Shown here piece by piece: positions 45,592-55,694 of a DNA stretch of 64,000 bases. Location of the stretch: NCBI GenBank assembly GCA_913057645.1, contig CAJXOU010000008.1, forward strand, positions 1 through 64,000. Direction: 5' to 3'. Made by a program: the position numbers and the translations under genes. The stretch's first letter is position 1; each line of letters starts with the position of its first letter. Source of the DNA: an uncultured Rhodobiaceae bacterium. Its GTDB lineage: Bacteria > Pseudomonadota > Alphaproteobacteria > Parvibaculales > Parvibaculaceae. Under the pieces are notes generated by a model that did not search any database, was not told where the DNA came from, and saw only the letters and a program-made list of their open reading frames with translations.

Positions 45592-45621
45592 GAATTGTTA
45601 TTCCTCGAATTGTTATTCCTC
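45592..45621. repeat. Two exact tandem copies of a 15-bp unit
   Basis: GAATTGTTATTCCTC x2. Confidence 0.9.
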
Positions 45622-45627
45622 GCCAGA

Positions 45628-46197
45628 TCAAGGCTTCTTGCCATCCGGTGGCCAGGCGACGACGCCATCCTCAAGCGGGATTTTCAGGCTTTTGAGCAGT
45701 TGCGAGAAAAGCGTCCAGTTGCCGATGGCGACAACCAGTTCGATGCGTTCTTCGGCCGTTTTCAGGTGTGCCGCACAGGCAGTCCATGTGGCGTCCGAAA
45801 TCATGCCGCCGTCGAGCGTCTCGTCGGTCGCGGCGAGAACGGCGCGGTCGGCGTCTGACAGGCAGGAAGCATTTTTCCAATCCCGCGTGGCGACCAGATC
45901 CGCCTCCGGAATGTCCAGCATGCGGGCGACCCGCCAATGTTGTGTCCATTCATAGAGCGATTTTGTCTTCCAGCCGATACGCATGATGATGAGTTCGCGC
46001 AGTCTTGCATCGAGCTTGTTACCCTGGAAAAGCAGGGTGTTCAGCGTCGAGGCAAGCTCGCGCGCTACATCGGGATGCCGGAGCAAGACCCTGAAGACGC
46101 TGAGTGGCGCCATTTGTTCGGATATGCCGGCCTTCGCGGCCGCGGCCGCCGCTTCCGCCATCGACAGCAGGGGAACCCTGGGCGTTTCATCGGTCAT
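45628..46197 (-). CDS. Carboxymuconolactone decarboxylase family protein
   Basis: LDARLRELIIMRIGWKTKSLYEWTQHWRVARMLDI. Confidence 0.85.
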   Translation of the reverse strand: MTDETPRVPLLSMAEAAAAAAKAGISEQMAPLSVFRVLLRHPDVARELASTLNTLLFQGNKLDARLRELIIMRIGWKTKSLYEWTQHWRVARMLDIPEADLVATRDWKNASCLSDADRAVLAATDETLDGGMISDATWTACAAHLKTAEERIELVVAIGNWTLFSQLLKSLKIPLEDGVVAWPPDGKKP

Positions 46198-46267
46198 TAT
46201 TATTTTGTCCTCCCCGAAATTTTGCGAAGCGGAAGTTTAGGGCTTCGCATTCTACGTTTGAATCTTT

Positions 46268-46305
46268 ATAACACATACAAGGATAAAAAAATATATATGT
46301 GTTAT
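46268..46305. promoter_or_regulatory. Candidate operator in divergent intergenic region
   Basis: ATAACACATA (46268-46277) and TATGTGTTAT (46296-46305): perfect 10-bp inverted repeat, 18-bp spacer. Confidence 0.55.
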
Positions 46306-46345
46306 CGACGCGTCGTCGGTGCCGACACTAAGCAGGGAGTTGAAA

Positions 46346-47440
46346 ATGTTGCCGAAAAAATCGATGGCGATGGTGCAGACGGCTCCGCGCAAACTCGAAG
46401 CCCGAGATTTGCCGATCCCCCAGATCGCCGACGACAGCGCCATCCTTCGCATCGAAGCCTGCGGCATTTGCGGCAGCGACTACGAACAATACGAAGGGGT
46501 CTTGCAGACTCCGATGCCGGTGATTCCGGGCCACGAACCTCTCGGGATTGTCGAGGCAATTGGCGACAAGGCCGCCAGGCGCTGGGGCGTCGATGTTGGT
46601 GATCGGGTCGCCATCGAGACGATGTTGTCGTGCCATTGCTGCGACACCTGTGTCGGCGGGCATTATCACCTCTGCGACCGCCGCCAGATCTACTCATATA
46701 TTCCGCTCACGGAGTCACCGGGCCTCTGGGGTGCCTATTCACAATATATGTATCTCGCGCCCAACACGATCCTTCACAAGATGGACAAGAACCTTCCGGC
46801 GGAACTGGCGGTCATGTTCAATCCGCTGGGCGCCGGTTTCCGCTGGGCGGTAGAGATTCCGCAGACGCAGGTTGGCGATACCGTTTTGATTTTTGGGCCC
46901 GGACAGCGCGGGCTTGCGAGCGTCGTTGCAGCACGTGAAGCCGGCGCGGGAAAGATCATAGTCACGGGGCTTGCGGCCGATTCAAACAAGCTCCAGATGG
47001 CGCTTGCTCTGGGCGCCGATCACATCATCGACGTGCAGAACGAAAATGTTGTCGATCGCGTGCGGGCGTTGACAAACGGAAAGGGCGCGGACGTCATCGT
47101 TGAGGTTACATCCTACGCGACTCAGCCGGTCCGTGAAGCCCTGGATTGTGTCCGTATGGGCGGAACGGTCGTCCTTGCCGGCGTCAAGGGATTTAAGCCC
47201 GTCTCCGATTTTGTGTCCGACCTTATCGTCATGAAGGAAATCACCATCAAGGGCGCGATCGGCGTTACGTCGTCGGGATACAAGAAGGCGATCGAGATGA
47301 TCGAGCGCCGCAAATATCCTCTTGAGCTCATGCACACTCATAATTTCGAGCTTGAGGAAGCTGAACTGGCGATCAAGACGCTGGCGCGCCAGATCGAGGG
47401 GCAGGAATCCGTCCATTCCTGTCTCATTCCGGCGACTTGA
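46346..47440 (+). CDS. Zinc-dependent alcohol dehydrogenase (MDR family)
   Basis: EACGICGSDYEQYEG, GHEPLGIVEAIG, structural zinc CHCCDTCVGGHYHLC. Confidence 0.9.
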   Translation: MLPKKSMAMVQTAPRKLEARDLPIPQIADDSAILRIEACGICGSDYEQYEGVLQTPMPVIPGHEPLGIVEAIGDKAARRWGVDVGDRVAIETMLSCHCCDTCVGGHYHLCDRRQIYSYIPLTESPGLWGAYSQYMYLAPNTILHKMDKNLPAELAVMFNPLGAGFRWAVEIPQTQVGDTVLIFGPGQRGLASVVAAREAGAGKIIVTGLAADSNKLQMALALGADHIIDVQNENVVDRVRALTNGKGADVIVEVTSYATQPVREALDCVRMGGTVVLAGVKGFKPVSDFVSDLIVMKEITIKGAIGVTSSGYKKAIEMIERRKYPLELMHTHNFELEEAELAIKTLARQIEGQESVHSCLIPAT

Positions 47441-47530
47441 TCTGTCTACAGAATATTTTTCAAACGGAAGGCGTGCGGCTGCTCAACGAAAAGGCTGCGT
47501 GCGGGGGGCGATGATGATGAGGGCAGTTTC

Positions 47531-48700
47531 GTGAAGAATTTCAGCGACAAGGCTGCGATCGTCGGGATAGGCGAGACCGGTTATGTAAAAGGGTCGGACC
47601 AGACGGCCGTGGCCATGATGCTCGATGCCGCCAGGCGGGCCATCGCGGATGCGGGGCTGAAGCCTGGGGACATCGACGGCATGGTGCCGCCGCCCGTCTA
47701 TACAACCTCGGAGGAACTGGCCGCCAACCTTGGCGTCGATGTGCTGCGATATGCATCGACGGTCAACATGGGAGGCGCGAGCCCGACTACGGCGTTGCAG
47801 AATGCCGCCATGGCCGTGGCCTCCGGTATCTGCGACAACGTGCTGGTCACGCTCGGCTGGAATGGCTACTCGGCGCTGCGTCCAAAAGCGGGGGTGCCGC
47901 CAAGCCGGCCAATGAACATGAACACGCTGACCTCGACCATCCGGGGTTACTATCTCCCCTATGGCGTTCTGTTGCCGGTGCAGATGTATGCTTGGCTCGC
48001 GACGCGGCACTCGAAACTTTACAATGTTGGCCCCGAGGCGACGGGTTGGATTGCGATGGCGTGCCGCAAGCATGCCCAACTCAACGACCGCGCCCTGACC
48101 TGCGGTCAACCGATGACGATGGACGATTACATGCGGTCGCGCATGGTATCCTCGCCGTTCCGTTTATTCGATTGCTGTCTCGAGACGGATGGGGCCTGCG
48201 CCGTCGTGGTGACGAGCGCCGAGCGGGCGAAGGACTTGCCTCACAGGCCAGTCTATATCTCCGGCGCGGCCGAGGGCCATCCTTATCCTGCCGACGATAT
48301 TCCGTCACGGCCGGATCCTTTCAAGATCGGTTTGAGCTACGCCGCGCCACGCGCTTTCGCCATGGCCGGCGTGACACCGAAGGACATGGACTTTCTGCAG
48401 GTCTACGACTGTTTTACCTATGTCGTGCTGCTCCAGCTCGAAGCCTTGGGTTATTTCGAGCCGGGTGGCGCACTCGATTTCGTCAAGGATGGACAGATCG
48501 AGCTCGGCGGAAAGTTCCCGCTCAATACGCATGGCGGGCTTTTGAGCGAGGCGCATGTGTGGGGCCTCAATCATGTGCTTGAGGCGACCCGCCAATTGCG
48601 CGGCGATGCGGGCAAGCGGCAAATTCCGGATGCCGAAATCGGACTCGTGACCGGATGGGGCGATCTCGGCGATGGTAGCCTCGCGATTTTGAGGAGGTAA
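47531..48700 (+). CDS. Thiolase-like / lipid-transfer protein (Ltp-type)
   Basis: [73 protein letters not shown] start. Confidence 0.88.
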   Translation: MKNFSDKAAIVGIGETGYVKGSDQTAVAMMLDAARRAIADAGLKPGDIDGMVPPPVYTTSEELAANLGVDVLRYASTVNMGGASPTTALQNAAMAVASGICDNVLVTLGWNGYSALRPKAGVPPSRPMNMNTLTSTIRGYYLPYGVLLPVQMYAWLATRHSKLYNVGPEATGWIAMACRKHAQLNDRALTCGQPMTMDDYMRSRMVSSPFRLFDCCLETDGACAVVVTSAERAKDLPHRPVYISGAAEGHPYPADDIPSRPDPFKIGLSYAAPRAFAMAGVTPKDMDFLQVYDCFTYVVLLQLEALGYFEPGGALDFVKDGQIELGGKFPLNTHGGLLSEAHVWGLNHVLEATRQLRGDAGKRQIPDAEIGLVTGWGDLGDGSLAILRR

Positions 48701-48702
48701 AA

Positions 48703-49125
48703 ATGGAAATTGAGCAACCGAAATATCCTCAGCCCGCGACCGTCGATCCGGTCGACGCGGAGTTCTGGAAGCTTTGCCAGGACAGCGTCCTGCGTTTTCA
48801 GCAGTGCAGCCATTGTGATACCTGGCGGTTCCTTCCGCGTTACATGTGTGCAAAATGTAGCTCGCCGGATTACGAGTGGATGCCGAGCAGCGGGCGCGGG
48901 CGCATTTTTTCCTGGACGGTGACCTACCAGCCCTTTCATCCGGCTTTCGCACGCGACGTGCCCTACATAGCTGCGGTCGTGGAATTGGAAGAAGGCGTCC
49001 GCATGGCGACGCGCTTGCTCGACTGCGACCCGGAGGCAGTTGAACTGGACATGCCTGTGGTCCTTGTCTTCAAGGATATCGGCGACGGATTCATGCTTCC
49101 GTGTTTCAAACCTGCCCCGAAATAA
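48703..49125 (+). CDS. DUF35 zinc-ribbon/OB-fold protein
   Basis: CSHCDTWRFLPRYMCAKCSS zinc ribbon, GRGRIFSWTVTYQPFHPAF. Confidence 0.9.
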   Translation: MEIEQPKYPQPATVDPVDAEFWKLCQDSVLRFQQCSHCDTWRFLPRYMCAKCSSPDYEWMPSSGRGRIFSWTVTYQPFHPAFARDVPYIAAVVELEEGVRMATRLLDCDPEAVELDMPVVLVFKDIGDGFMLPCFKPAPK

Positions 49126-49164
49126 ATGCAAAGCCAATCGCCATCTACGCATCGGAGATCGAAA

Positions 49165-50358
49165 ATGGATCTGGCATACGGCCCCAAATACGAGGCCTTC
49201 CGGGAAGAAGTCAGGGCGTTCCTGACGAAATACAAGAGTCAGGCGCCTAAGGGGCTCGGTGCTGCCGGGCGCCCGTCTCCCGAAGCCTGTTCCTGGCAGC
49301 AACTGCTGATCCAGTACGGCTATGCCGCGCGGACGATTCCGAAAGACTACGGCGGTTATGGTGCCAAGCCGGATATTCTCGAATCGCGCATCATCGCGGA
49401 GGAATTTTCCGCTGCTCGTGTGCCTTCGGCGTTGCAGAACCAGGGTATCTCCATGCTGGTGCCGACGCTTCTGGAACTTGGCACCGAGGAGCAAAAGAAA
49501 AAATGGGTGAAGCCGACGCTTCGCGGCGAGGTGGTCTGGTGCCAGGGATATTCCGAGCCGGGTTCGGGTTCGGACCTCGCCAGCCTTCAGACAAGGGCGA
49601 CTGTCGATGGCGACGATTTCGTCATCAACGGTCAGAAAATCTGGACCAGTACCGCGCATGAGGCGGACATGATCTTCTGCCTGGTGCGCACTGAGCCCGA
49701 CAAGCCGAAGCATGAAGGCATTTCCTATCTGATTTTCTCGATGAAAACGCCCGGCATCGAAGTCCGTCCGCTCACCACCATGACGGGCCATGCCGAATTC
49801 AACGAAGTCTTCTTCACCGATGTGCGCGTACCGAAGACGCAGATCGTCGGCCAGCGCGGGCAGGGGTGGTTCGTCGCCAACGCAACGCTGAAACACGAAC
49901 GCGGAATGCTGGGTGATCCGGCCGCTATGGAAACCAGGTTCCAGGCCCTTGTCGATCTGATGCGCGAGGAGACTGTCGACGGGCAGCGGGCCATCGACAA
50001 TCCAATTTTCCGGGACCGCTTGGTAAGGCTTCAGGCAGAACTTGCCGCCATGAAGTTCAATGGGCTCCGGCTGCTGACCAGCGCCAGCAAGGGCGAAGAT
50101 TCCGGCTTGGCGCGCCTGATCGTGAAGCTTCAATCCTGCGAACTTACCCATCAAATATCGGCGCTCGCGATCGACGTCATGGGAGAGTTTGGCGTTCTCT
50201 ACGACGACAGCCCCTATCTGCGCAGCCACGGCTCGTGGCAGTGGGGATACATGTTTCAGCTTGGGCTCATCATCGGCGGCGGCACGGCGCAGATTCAGAA
50301 AAACATTATTTCGGAACGTGGGCTTGGAATGCCGCGCGAACCGAAGCTGGCAAAATAG
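49165..50358 (+). CDS. Acyl-CoA dehydrogenase
   Basis: WCQGYSEPGSGSDLASLQTRA, DDFVINGQKIWTS. Confidence 0.92.
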   Translation: MDLAYGPKYEAFREEVRAFLTKYKSQAPKGLGAAGRPSPEACSWQQLLIQYGYAARTIPKDYGGYGAKPDILESRIIAEEFSAARVPSALQNQGISMLVPTLLELGTEEQKKKWVKPTLRGEVVWCQGYSEPGSGSDLASLQTRATVDGDDFVINGQKIWTSTAHEADMIFCLVRTEPDKPKHEGISYLIFSMKTPGIEVRPLTTMTGHAEFNEVFFTDVRVPKTQIVGQRGQGWFVANATLKHERGMLGDPAAMETRFQALVDLMREETVDGQRAIDNPIFRDRLVRLQAELAAMKFNGLRLLTSASKGEDSGLARLIVKLQSCELTHQISALAIDVMGEFGVLYDDSPYLRSHGSWQWGYMFQLGLIIGGGTAQIQKNIISERGLGMPREPKLAK

Positions 50359-50369
50359 GAATTTATCCG

Positions 50370-51455
50370 ATGGAATTTGCATTGTCGGAAGAGCAGCGCA
50401 TGTTGCAGGATAGCGTCCGCCGTTTTCTTGAACAGAATGCGCCGCTTGACAAGGTACGCCTTGCCGCCGGGAACACGCATACCGTTCAGCGGTCCCTGTG
50501 GGCGGGCGCCAGCGAGCTGGGTATCCCTGGAATGCTGATTCCGGAAGATTTTGGCGGCATGGGTCTTGGGTTTCTCGACGCGGCGATCGTTTACGAGATG
50601 TTCGGTCGGCATGTGGCGCCGCTGCCTTTCCTTGGGACCGCCGTCATGGCGCCGCTCGCGCTGATGCTTGCAGGCAGCGAGGCCCAGCAGGAAAAGTGGC
50701 TTCCAAAAATCGCCGCGGGCGAGATTGTCGCAGGCGTGGCCGTCACGGAAAGAATCGGCATCCGCGAAGGTGCCGGCGTGAAAGCCCGGAAGGGAACGCT
50801 CACGGGCAAGTCCCTCTTCGTGATCGACTGGGCTGAGGCCGATCTCTACATCGTGGCCGACAGCGACCATGGACTTCATCTCGTTTTGCCCGACGCGAAG
50901 GGTTTGTCGCGGCGGGCGCTCAACACCATCGACAAGACCCGATCGGTTGGCGAACTTGTCTTCGATCGGGTCGCGGCTGAGCCCTTGCGCCTATCCAGCG
51001 CCGACGCGGTTGCGCGGGTGATAGATGCCGGTAGGGTCATGCTTGCCGCCGACACCCTCGGCGCGGGTCAGATGATGATCGAGAAGGCGGTAGCTTATGC
51101 GGGAGAGCGCAAGCAGTTCGGCCGTGTGATCGGGTCGTTTCAGGCCGTGAAACACCTCTGCGCCGAGATGGCGGCCGCTCTCGAACCATCGCGTTCGCTG
51201 GTGTGGTATGCGGCCCATGCGCTGGACGAGGTGCCGGGCGACGCGCGCCTCATGGCATGTCATGCCAAGAGCCATTTGTCGGAAGTGGGCCGCTTCGTCG
51301 CGCGCACCGCGACCGAGGTTCATGGCGGCATGGGCTTCACCGATCTGCTTGGCCTGCATTACTGGTTCAAGCGTATTGGTTTCGATCGGCAGCTGTTGGG
51401 CGGGCCGGAGCTGGTTCGTCTCGAAGCGGCGCACTTGCAGGGCTGGGCTGCCTAG
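50370..51455 (+). CDS. Acyl-CoA dehydrogenase family protein (shorter paralogue)
   Basis: MEFALSEEQRMLQDSVRRFLEQ; YAGERKQFGRVIGSFQAVKHLCAEMA. Confidence 0.9.
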   Translation: MEFALSEEQRMLQDSVRRFLEQNAPLDKVRLAAGNTHTVQRSLWAGASELGIPGMLIPEDFGGMGLGFLDAAIVYEMFGRHVAPLPFLGTAVMAPLALMLAGSEAQQEKWLPKIAAGEIVAGVAVTERIGIREGAGVKARKGTLTGKSLFVIDWAEADLYIVADSDHGLHLVLPDAKGLSRRALNTIDKTRSVGELVFDRVAAEPLRLSSADAVARVIDAGRVMLAADTLGAGQMMIEKAVAYAGERKQFGRVIGSFQAVKHLCAEMAAALEPSRSLVWYAAHALDEVPGDARLMACHAKSHLSEVGRFVARTATEVHGGMGFTDLLGLHYWFKRIGFDRQLLGGPELVRLEAAHLQGWAA

Positions 51456-51688
51456 ACCCCGACCCGGGTATCGGGAAGCATGGATACGGTTGTCGATGTG
51501 TGTTGCCGCGACTCACGGCGCGGTAATATTCGCATCGGCCCGGCAATGGGGAGAGAGGCGGATTTATCGCGGCCAACCTTTCGCCGGAATTTTTGAAAGA
51601 GGCGGACAATTCGGTCTTTTGCCCACCCGGAGAAATTCATTATAATAAAAATACAATCACCCGGATCGTCGCCGCGAAAGGTCAGCAG

Positions 51689-52888
51689 ATGGATATCGAG
51701 CTTACGAAAGAGGACGATGCCTTTCGCGCGGAAGTCCGTCGGTTCATTTCGGAAAAACTCCCCAGGGAGCTCGCGGAGAGAGAGACAGTGGGCGCGTCTG
51801 GCGAGCGCGGGGCGCTCAGGCGCTGGCAGAAGGACCTCCACGAGAAAGGCTGGGTAGCGGTCAATTGGCCCAGGCAGTATGGCGGCACTGGATGGACGCC
51901 GATGCAGAAGCATATTTTCAACGAGGAGATGGCCGCCGCTAACGCGCCGCGTCTGTCGCCTTTCGGTCTGTCGATGGTCGGGCCGGTGATTTACACTTTC
52001 GGCAACGAAGAACAAAAGAAGCAGCATTTGCCGGGTATATTGTCGGGAGATGTTTGGTGGTGCCAAGGCTATTCGGAGCCAGGATCCGGATCGGACCTCG
52101 CCTCGCTGAGGACCAGGGCCGTGCGTCAGGGCGACCATTACATCGTCAACGGCCAGAAAATCTGGACGTCGTACGCCCACGAAGCCGATTGGATATTCTG
52201 TCTCGTGCGAACGGATGAGACCGCTAAACCGCAGGAAGGTATCTCGTTCCTTCTGATCGACATGAAGACGCCCGGCATTGAGGTGAAGCCCATCATTTCA
52301 ATCGATGGCCTGCATCACTTGAACGAAGTTTTTTTTACTGACGTCAAGGTGCCGGTGACGAATCGCATCGGCGATGAAAACAAGGGCTGGACCTACGCGA
52401 AGTTCCTGCTCGTCAATGAGCGCACCGGCATTGCAGGTGTTCCTGAGTCCAAGCGCAAGATCGCGCACCTCAGAAAAATCGTGAAACAGGAAAGGCTCGG
52501 CGATGGCGCGGCGCTGGCGGACGAACCGGCATTCATGACGAGGCTCTCCGAAATCGAGGTAAAGCTTACAGGTCTCGAATATACCAATCTGAGGATCGTC
52601 GCGGAGGAGGTGGCGGGCCGCCCTGCGGGCCCCTCTTCTTCGACCTTGAAGATTGTCGGGACCGAAGTTCAGCAGGCGTTGTCGGAGCTTGCCGTCGAAG
52701 CAGCCGCCTTCTACGCCATGCCGTTCCAGAGGGAACATTTGATGGGAATCGCCAATGAAGCGCCCGTCGGGCCCGCCTATGCGGTGAGCGTGACAAGTGC
52801 CTATAATTTCGGTCGCGCCGCTTCGATTTATGGCGGCTCGAACGAAATCCAGCGCAATGTCATCGCAAAGGCCGTTCTGGGACTTTGA
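51689..52888 (+). CDS. Acyl-CoA dehydrogenase
   Basis: WCQGYSEPGSGSDLASLRTRA; SIYGGSNEIQRNVIAKAVLGL. Confidence 0.92.
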   Translation: MDIELTKEDDAFRAEVRRFISEKLPRELAERETVGASGERGALRRWQKDLHEKGWVAVNWPRQYGGTGWTPMQKHIFNEEMAAANAPRLSPFGLSMVGPVIYTFGNEEQKKQHLPGILSGDVWWCQGYSEPGSGSDLASLRTRAVRQGDHYIVNGQKIWTSYAHEADWIFCLVRTDETAKPQEGISFLLIDMKTPGIEVKPIISIDGLHHLNEVFFTDVKVPVTNRIGDENKGWTYAKFLLVNERTGIAGVPESKRKIAHLRKIVKQERLGDGAALADEPAFMTRLSEIEVKLTGLEYTNLRIVAEEVAGRPAGPSSSTLKIVGTEVQQALSELAVEAAAFYAMPFQREHLMGIANEAPVGPAYAVSVTSAYNFGRAASIYGGSNEIQRNVIAKAVLGL

Positions 52889-53059
52889 CGGACCATCCGG
52901 GATGCGTCCCTTTTTTATGTCAGTCCACCAACCCTTCAGGCTCAAGCCGCCCGCGAATAGCGCTTGAGCTGTTGATCGACATTGCCGAACTGGGTTTCGA
53001 TCATGGTGAGGTGCTTGTCGTCCCCCAGGCGCGGCCGGAGAACATCGTGCGGCGGTCGA

Positions 53060-53291
53060 CGGCGAAGGCGCCGTCTTCTGGAACAAAGAGAAGATGGCGG
53101 ACAATCGCGAACTTTTGGACCGGATCAAGGAAGTGGCGGTGCTGGAGCCGCAACCGGAAGTCCATGTCCGGGGCGACCGGAATGCGGGCTTCGAGTTCAT
53201 CGGCCGGGTGACTGTCACCTGTCAGCGCGACGGCATCCAGAAGGTCGCCTTCATCACCGAGCCCGTCTCCGGCGCGGCGCAGCAGGAGTGA
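53060..53291 (+). pseudogene. ExbD/TolR C-terminal remnant
   Basis: DGEGAVFWNKEKMADNRELLDRIKEVAVLEPQPEVHVRGDRNAGFEFIGRVTVTCQRDGIQKVAFITEP. Confidence 0.65.
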
Positions 53292-53295
53292 ACCC

Positions 53296-53560
53296 ATGGC
53301 CATGAATGTCGGCGACGGCAAGGAAGACGACGTGATGATGGAGGTCAACACGAGCCCCTGATCGACGTCATGCTGGTGCTGCTGATCATGCTGATCATCA
53401 CCATCCCGATCCAGACCCATGCGGTGAAGCTCGACATGCCGCAGAACCTGTCAGCCCCGCCGCCCGAGACGGAGCCGCAGGTCGTCGATCTCGAACTCGA
53501 CTTCGACGGCACGGTGTTCTGGAACGGTGTCCCCGTCCCGGACCCCGGCGCGCAATGCCT
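53296..53560 (+). pseudogene. ExbD N-terminal remnant with frameshift and truncation
   Basis: MAMNVGDGKEDDVMMEVNTSP then frame change to LIDVMLVLLIMLIITIPIQTHAVKLDMPQN...DGTVFWNGVPVPD; C-terminus lost. Confidence 0.75.
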
Positions 53561-53695
53561 TCGCGACGGTCAAAGACCCGAACCCCACGTCACTCGCGCA
53601 GATATGGATCGTCCTCACCAGATGAGCGGTCCATTGACCATATCCGAACCGGAATAGAAGGCTCCGGCGACTTATCTCTTTTTCGAACCGGTCCC

Positions 53696-54481
53696 ATGAA
53701 ATGGCAAAACACAGAGCAATATGAGTGGCTTCAGGCCTTGTCGGCGCATGGGCTTGCGTGGGAATTTTTGCGCCGCAATCGCGCCTACAGGAGCGCGGCT
53801 GCAAATCTTGGCGTGACGTGGCCGCCGGATGGCAGCCCGCCCGATGAGACCTGGTCCGCCGGCGACCAAATGTCCGAGGCACGGGAATGGGGCTTGCGCC
53901 TTTTCGAAACGCCCGATCGCGACGCGCGCGAGGCGAATATTTTCTGGATGCCGGAGTTCTGCCCGAGTGTTCTTCCGGTCGTTGCGAGCCAGAATGTCGG
54001 TCACGTGTCGGGCCGGTTTCTGAATTTAAGCCGCCTGCGATGCCGCAATGTCCTCATCCCCGGAGAAGACATTCAACATCTTCTGTGCGCCGACCAGGGC
54101 CGGTTCCTGCAACTGTCTGTTACTGGCGAATGCCTTACGCGCCCGGTGCAGGTGCTTGCGAACGTCTTGCCCATGACGCCCTATTCGGAGACAAGATGGC
54201 GCGGCTTCAGGCGGCTGAACGACCTTGTGTGCACCGAGACGCTACGAACGAAATTTTATCCGCCGGACCTTGGCGCTCGACGCCTCTCCCGAGTTCTGCA
54301 GGCGCTGGACGGCTATCTCGCTGGAGCATCCCAGCGCGAGGTCGCGATTGCGCTGTTCGGTGCGGAGCGTGTCGAGGCTGACTGGCGCGATCCGCGGAAC
54401 CATCTCTGCGACCAAGTGCGCCGCGCCATTAGACGCGGCCGCGACCTGATGAATGGCGGTTATCTAAAATTGTTGCGATGA
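53696..54481 (+). CDS. DUF6499/DUF2285-like protein typical of integrative conjugative elements
   Basis: WEFLRRNRAYRSAAANLGV N-terminal region and RLSRVLQALDGYLAGASQREVAIALFG C-terminal region. Confidence 0.7.
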   Translation: MKWQNTEQYEWLQALSAHGLAWEFLRRNRAYRSAAANLGVTWPPDGSPPDETWSAGDQMSEAREWGLRLFETPDRDAREANIFWMPEFCPSVLPVVASQNVGHVSGRFLNLSRLRCRNVLIPGEDIQHLLCADQGRFLQLSVTGECLTRPVQVLANVLPMTPYSETRWRGFRRLNDLVCTETLRTKFYPPDLGARRLSRVLQALDGYLAGASQREVAIALFGAERVEADWRDPRNHLCDQVRRAIRRGRDLMNGGYLKLLR

Positions 54482-54487
54482 GGGAGC

Positions 54488-54763
54488 TCAGTGCGCCCCG
54501 GTAGTGAGAAGATGACGATAACCATTATCCGACATCCATCTGGCACGGCGCAAGTGGCTCGCCAGGGCGTTGCGGGATCGCTCGGCCTCTCGCGCGGGGT
54601 CGATACCCAGAACGATCCTCGACATCGCCTCATCCGACGCGCCGGCTGCGACGGCGTCGAGCAACCGCAGATAAACGATCAGATGACGCTCGTCATAGTC
54701 GGTGATTGTCTCCGACCAAGGGACGTCCTCGACGATCTCTGGATTGAGTTCCGGCTTAGGCAT
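54488..54763 (-). CDS. DUF2285-like small protein
   Basis: YDERHLIVYLRLLDAVAAGASDEAMSRIVLGIDPAREAERSRNALASHLRRARWM. Confidence 0.65.
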   Translation of the reverse strand: MPKPELNPEIVEDVPWSETITDYDERHLIVYLRLLDAVAAGASDEAMSRIVLGIDPAREAERSRNALASHLRRARWMSDNGYRHLLTTGAH

Positions 54764-54799
54764 GTCCCGCTCCGCTCATGGTTCCGTGCCATCCGAATA

Positions 54800-54830
54800 A
54801 CATACTATAGTTGATAAACTTAAAGTATGT
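54800..54830. promoter_or_regulatory. Inverted repeat between divergent DUF2285 and XRE genes
   Basis: ACATACT (54800-54806) / AGTATGT (54824-54830), with inner AGTT-gata-AACT dyad. Confidence 0.5.
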
Positions 54831-54849
54831 AATCCGCTGACCTCGGCGC

Positions 54850-55068
54850 ATGGATATGCGCAAGACGGTCGGCGAGAATGTCAGGCGGATCAGGCTCAAA
54901 AAGGGTCTGACCCAGGAACAGTTCGCCGAGATTTCCGGTTTCAGCCAGCAATACATCAGCGGGCTCGAACAAGGCCGCCGCAATCCAACCGTCGTGACGC
55001 TTTATGAACTCGCGACCGCGTTGGGTGTCAGTCATCTCGATCTCCTGCGTCCGGACAGATCGGGCTGA
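54850..55068 (+). CDS. XRE-family HTH regulator
   Basis: VGENVRRIRLKKGLTQEQFAEISGFSQQYISGLEQGRRNPTVVTLYELATAL. Confidence 0.9.
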   Translation: MDMRKTVGENVRRIRLKKGLTQEQFAEISGFSQQYISGLEQGRRNPTVVTLYELATALGVSHLDLLRPDRSG

Positions 55069-55215
55069 GACTCGATCACCTTGTTTTTCGGATGTGGCGA
55101 AGGGCGATCTCGTCCCATCAGTCAAGTTCGCACCGCATCAAAATATCCTAAAATGGGATAATCCGAAACTGGGATTATTTGATCGGACCGTTTCGCTTCC
55201 AGCCGGTCCGGCCGA

Positions 55216-55458
55216 ATGTCCAAGACCCTTCGCACGCCGCGTCAACGAAAGCTGCTGGCGCTGCTGATCAAGCTTCGCAAGGCGAAGGGCCTGACGCAGG
55301 CGGATGTCGCCGCGCGGCTCAAGCGCACCCAGTCCTTTGTCGCCAAATATGAAGGCGGCGAACGCCGTCTCGATATCATCGAATTCGTCGACGTCGTGCA
55401 GGCGCTTGGCGGCGATCCCGGTGACGTTCTCAAGGAACTATACAAGCCCAAGGGTTAA
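55216..55458 (+). CDS. XRE-family HTH regulator
   Basis: LLIKLRKAKGLTQADVAARLKRTQSFVAKYEGGERRLDIIEFV. Confidence 0.9.
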   Translation: MSKTLRTPRQRKLLALLIKLRKAKGLTQADVAARLKRTQSFVAKYEGGERRLDIIEFVDVVQALGGDPGDVLKELYKPKG

Positions 55459-55694
55459 GGTCGCCGCGCTCTCGCGCGGCGTCTTTGTTTGAGGCGTCTC
55501 CCCGTCACGCGTGATGGGCGGCGCTTCCTTCTAGGCCCGCCGCGGCATGCCGCAACCCTCCGCTTCCGCTCCGGGTCCTCCACTCCGTTCCGGCCTTCGG
55601 TGCGTCCCGCCTCTGACGGCGGGCCTTCCGGTCGCTTCTCGCCGCCCATCCCGCTTCCGGGAGAGACGCGGTGGGAATTGACGGGAGCTGGCCG

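Noticed and set aside
53001-53420. Minus-strand ORF over ExbD debris
   Set aside because: The plus-strand reading has recognisable ExbD segments; the minus ORF is an antisense artefact.
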